Position numbers and translations under genes: made by a program. This document shows positions 60,013 to 64,000 of a DNA stretch of 64,000 nt, piece after piece (within the stretch, counting starts at the first letter, position 1; every line of letters starts with the position of its first letter). Where the stretch lies: the NCBI GenBank assembly GCA_949316495.1, contig OX439000.1, forward strand, positions 72,794,570-72,858,569, written 5' to 3'. This DNA comes from Amphiduros pacificus. Its lineage: Eukaryota; Annelida; Polychaeta; Phyllodocida; Hesionidae. Below the pieces are notes generated by a model. It had not been told where the DNA came from. It worked only from the letters and a program-made list of their open reading frames with translations, and did no database searches.

Positions 60013-60490
60013 TTTATTTACCATACATTAATTATAATCACATCACAATAATTTCTTAATCCTTACACTGTCACTTTGCCATGATATTAGCCGTGCTTCG
60101 TTATAGTCCAGTCCTGGGCATTCATACATGTCAAATGGTGAGCAAGTCAGGTGACGGTGAACTGCTCAACCCGATAGCGATCTTATTATCATACAGATAT
60201 ACACTGCTTCAATAATTATCACATATCAAGTTTGCAGCCCCTCGATGAGTCCATGATCACTGTAAATTTACATATATCATGTACAATATGATATTTGTAA
60301 TTTACACAATAGAAATATATGATTATGTCATTTTAATATATATCTCTGCATGTGAATGTGTTTGTGGGTCCAGAGAACCCGTGGAGTTACACAGAAATGA
60401 TGACACTCGGTGAGATGTGACAGAACAGGGCGTGGCGATGTGGCGATCCTTTAGTGTGGCTGTTACTCGCTAGGTGGCGGCCCAAGGTGA

Positions 60491-60598
60491 TTAAGCGGCG
60501 GGTTGTTCATCCTCTGGACCACGTTTGATGAGAAGGACGAACTTGAGATAGTCCAGTTTGCCCCCCTCAATAGGTGCCTCCTTCCACGTCTGCTTGAT
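60491..60598 (-). CDS. Alternative terminal exon, distal copy
   Basis: It starts [20 protein letters not shown] and ends [15 protein letters not shown] before TAA. It has a TGTAG acceptor and phase 0 entry identical to the proximal copy at 61838-61942. A candidate poly(A) signal on the minus strand lies at 60013-60018. Confidence 0.88.
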   Translation of the reverse strand: MKQTWKEAPIEGGKLDYLKFVLLIKRGPEDEQPAA

Positions 60599-63500
60599 CT
60601 ACAAAGCCAACACATTGAGTTTATAGAGCGCTTGTATTTTACCACACTTAGACAATGCACGCTTCATGCAGAGTATATGATACATAACGTTAGATCTCTC
60701 CATGTAGAATATTGTCATTTTTGCAAGTTTAGCATTTTGCAAAAATGCACACAGGCCTGTATTATTATAATACAATACATATATAGACATGCTGCGTTCA
60801 CAAGACTAGCTCTACAATACAAAATATTCTGATATAATTGACGAATCTTTAGATTATCTGAGTGGTATTTGTCATTAGGAGAATAGATTAATTTATGGGA
60901 ATTTAATATGGATTTTTGAATATAACATTCTTCAACTTTATCTTGGGACATCTTAACCTTGTATTGAAGTGATTTTAAAATCCAATCTGCACATAATGCA
61001 ATCATGAGCATTGTTCAACACAGGGGAGAGGAAAATATGACAGTTTACATCTTTTATGCAGCATCCCATCCAATTTAGCTGTAAATGCAAGTCACAAGCG
61101 CTGACAGTTTGTGCAAGAAAATCGGCAAAAATATTTGGGACATTTCTTTTACGGGATGGAGAAAGACAGTCAAACAAATAAACGGTAGAGGATGGGAAGG
61201 ATTTGATCTGTGCATGTGTCATTGTATCATATAAAAAAATCAGCAATCAATAAAAGCAAATCTGCATGTCCGTGTTGTGTAGACACTCATATCAGATGGC
61301 AGGTGCATTGCTATAAAGTTGAGAGCTAACAAAGTGCACTGAATCAAACCATAATAGACCCTTCTGCAAGTCTTACCGGAGGAAGCCTCCTCGCATTGTG
61401 GCCAATCACTTTACCTGTTCACCTCAAATCGTGTATTCAATCATATTCAACCCAGAATATTTCATCCACAAATGTCAAGCTACATGTGGAATGTAAACCA
61501 ACAAGTCACATGTAGATTGAATCAAACATACCCAGGCCCGACTCTCACCCCGCTGTCTCGCATTCCATCTGCTGCTGACCACACTCCTTTTTTGTAAATT
61601 TATTCATATAGTCACTGTAAAGTTTAATGGTAAAATATCAGACCATAGGGTCTGGTGTAGTATATAGACCTATATGACAGCAGAGATGCGAATGTGAGGG
61701 TTGAAGGTGAGAGAGTGGCCTGTTATGACACTACATATACATGAAATATAGCACACAGTGTGCATTCGCTTAGCTTCACACCAGGCTCAGTAAGGCAATC
61801 GGTACAAACATACACATATAACTAAATGGACGCCCGATTAGTTCGCGCCCTCGTCCTCAGGACCGCGTTTGATGAGGATTACGAATTTGAGATAATCTAA
61901 TTTGCCCCCCTCGATGGGAGCCTCCTTCCACGTCTGCTTGATCTACAATTGACAGATTAAAGACATTACTGATAATCCACTGATAATCGATAATCCACTG
62001 ATAATCGATAATCTACTGATAATCGATAATCCCATTGTGACCCTTAACCTGAGCACATATCTGAAAGCGCAATGGTATTATTTGTTGTTTTTAATTGGGC
62101 TGCTCATCTGATATTGCAGAGTTATCTAACATAGATATAGGTTGACCGATTCTGAAGAAAAAATATTACTTTAGGATTTGATATGACTTTCATACATCCC
62201 TTTTTAAAACAAAAAGTTAATAAACTATAATCTGCATATCAAATGACTCGCCCAAAGGTATGACTGTTAACGCGATACAAGAATTCCCGATTCGTATGTT
62301 TCAAAGTTCAAATCCCACTGGAAGCATACCTAACTGTGATCAGAGTATTATTATGAGGGTAGGCAACAATGTTCGCTACTTTTGTCAAATTGTTGTCAGT
62401 TTTGCACTTCAACCACTCTTATAGGTTTACATACCTCATCTTTGTTAAACTGGTCTCCTGTGTTCATGAGCAGATCTTTTACGCTGCAAAGGAAATAGAA
62501 GCGCTTTGTAAGTCTAATTATTTTAAACATAGACTTCAAGATTATGAATTGAAAATGCTCCATTTAGAGAGGATATTGAACGTTTAAGAGGTAACAATGT
62601 TAGTGAATTATCTTTAAAAGAGAAGTACTCACTAGGCCTCATCCAGTTTGCCATTTCCCTCACTGTCGAACATTTTGAATGCATCTCTTAGCGTCTGCTC
62701 GGGATCTGTGCCTGTTTGGGGGACCAGTCAAAATAGTTTAGAATCAAGAAAAAACTATAATTCTAAACGTAACAAATGAAGTGTTATTATCTTTATACTT
62801 TCGACTTAAAGCTTATAGTAAAATTATCAGGTGATCAAATCATCTTTAATGCATTACTTTTATCTGATTATCAAAAATATATTTACGAAGGTGAGATAAA
62901 ATGAGAATGTGTTAAACTCAGAAATGTATCTTAACATCAGTTAAAATAATACAATTGTCAATTGTTAGTAGACTGAACACATGGAACAGAAATAGATAAA
63001 TCATGCAAATTACACTAATCTATTGCTACAACATATTAGTTAATATATATACATAAATAAATCGTTGGAATTGTATAAATAAAACGTTGGAATAGTATAA
63101 CATGGTGAGGCACCCAGTCAAATATATAAATGCGATAACCTGAAAAGTGCAACTGAAAAATGTCAAATAAACTACGTAATTAAAAAGCATGTATACGACA
63201 TCAATTCAAACTTTATATTCTGAAATGTGAATTGATGTAATTTGTATATATGGAAGCCTGACCTATGTCTAATATTGCTTTAAACATCCCAGATCTTACT
63301 TAAGATTCTTCATCAATCGGAAAGTAAAATCGAGTAAAACCACTGTAGTTAACTACTACTTTGTTTTTGAATAAATCTTATTTCTTTTTCTTTTGCAAGA
63401 ACCAAATATGAAGCAAACCCTATGGGTACTAGACCATTATCAAAGTGATTAGATTGCTGATTGATATAGATATAGCTATTTATATAGTGTCTATAGATAG

Positions 63501-64000
63501 AGAAGCGTGTCGTCCTGGCCTTGCTGGGGGCACCGTGTTGACATACCTCTCATCTTATCACCAAACAAGGTGAGAAACATAGTGAAGTTGAGGGGTCCGG
63601 GGGCCTCAGACAACATAGTTTCCAACATCTTGTCATCAGGGTTACGGCCTGAAATCACATACTGCAGTGGTAAAACATCATGCAACTTAACCCACAGCTT
63701 GATATCCCTGGCAACGGGGAGACAATGGTGTTCCCAGGATGGGGTTGTGAGCGTCACCTAGGAGACAAGGAAATCTGCTTAGTTACTTGAGGGACACGCC
63801 ACATAAACACACAGATAGACAGACAATCTGCACATACTGCCATCCCACCAGAGGTCACCACTGGTGATGTGACATTATACACAAGATGATGACGTCACAC
63901 AAGACATGCAGGAAGACTCGTCACCGGATGCAGATGGCGCTATAGTTTCATCTTACCAGTCATCTTTTCACCAAATAGGGTGAGGAAAGCTGTGAAGTTG
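60491..64000 (-). CDS. Myosin regulatory light chain, C-terminal half, with duplicated alternative exons
   Basis: Calmodulin-superfamily light chain that binds the myosin neck and regulates contraction. Exons in transcript order: alternative pair 64000-63957 (partial) or 63648-63547; 62711-62633; 62483-62435; then alternative terminal exons 61942-61838 or 60598-60491. Splice phases agree for every combination. Family blocks match scallop regulatory light chain: [60 protein letters not shown] and [15 protein letters not shown]. The EF-hand loop [12 protein letters not shown] ends in Tyr rather than Glu, so it is probably not a calcium site, as usual for this lobe. The N-terminal half, with the first EF-hand, is beyond the window. 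Confidence 0.92.
61838..61942 (-). CDS. Alternative terminal exon, proximal copy
   Basis: Its first 20 residues are identical to the distal copy; it then reads [14 protein letters not shown] before TAA. Its own candidate poly(A) signal on the minus strand is at 61599-61604, about 235 bp past the stop, so each copy can end a transcript. Confidence 0.88.
   Translation of the reverse strand: MKQTWKEAPIEGGKLDYLKFVILIKRGPEDEGAN
61965..62035. repeat. Short tandem repeat in light chain intron
   Basis: Three to four units of ACTGATAATCGATAATCC in the intron before the proximal terminal exon. Confidence 0.85.
62435..62483 (-). CDS. Constitutive light chain exon (49 bp)
   Basis: Encodes [16 protein letters not shown] with a split first Tyr codon shared with the exon upstream (62711-62633). 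It ends in phase 0, which lets either terminal exon follow. It is too short to appear as an open frame by itself and was found by homology to the scallop protein. Confidence 0.9.
63547..63648 (-). CDS. Alternative light chain exon A
   Basis: Thirty-four codons, [20 protein letters not shown] then [14 protein letters not shown]. Phase 1 at both ends. It corresponds to the linker between EF-hands 1 and 3 in the scallop protein ([20 protein letters not shown]). Confidence 0.9.
63957..64000 (-). CDS. Alternative light chain exon B, cut by window edge
   Basis: The visible end encodes [15 protein letters not shown] up to a donor (ACTG then GTAAGA) in the same phase 1 as exon A. It is clearly a paralogous copy of exon A rather than a following exon, because both would join the same downstream Gly-Thr-Asp-Pro exon. 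Confidence 0.85.

Noticed and set aside
62254-62334. tRNA-like stretch with GTTCAAATCCC and pairing GGTATG/CATACC ends
   Set aside because: The A box and T-stem pairing are missing, so it is at most a decayed tRNA-like fragment.

Overview
This window is a nuclear segment from a eukaryote with GT-AG introns. It is most likely a lophotrochozoan and probably a mollusc. That inference rests on a regulatory myosin light chain resembling the scallop protein, a SINE-like tail of the kind common in molluscs, AT-rich introns and many minisatellites. I had no database, so families are named from remembered protein sequences and class or species is not assigned.

Gene-rich left half (1-28,022): two head-to-head gene pairs. 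EXD2 (minus, C-terminus cut by the window start) and MRPS26 (plus) diverge from a gap of about 460 bp; both act in mitochondria. TAPT1 (minus) and CFAP206 (plus) diverge from a gap of 850 bp; both are linked to cilia. All four could be assembled exon by exon with consistent splice phases. Introns carry small TA-flanked inverted-repeat elements and two large minisatellites. The 52-bp array at the 3' end of CFAP206 exon 8 duplicates that exon's end together with its splice donor, 18 times.

Repeat-rich middle (28,300-55,850): a 21-bp satellite of about 4.4 kb, split by a 5'-truncated LINE, makes long but meaningless ORFs on both strands. About 21 kb without a recognisable gene follows, with a SINE-like element, several minisatellites (14, 33, about 20, 74, 34 and 83 bp) and long TA runs.

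Right end (55,860-64,000): a compact two-intron gene encodes a divergent homeodomain whose intron lies between homeodomain residues 46 and 47, as in PRD-class genes. It has lost Asn51 and its basic arms, so it looks like a homeodomain-only type protein; this is the best candidate for something undescribed. A muscle-type myosin regulatory light chain gene (minus) runs off the right edge. It has duplicated, phase-matched alternative exons at two places, suggesting several isoforms from one gene.
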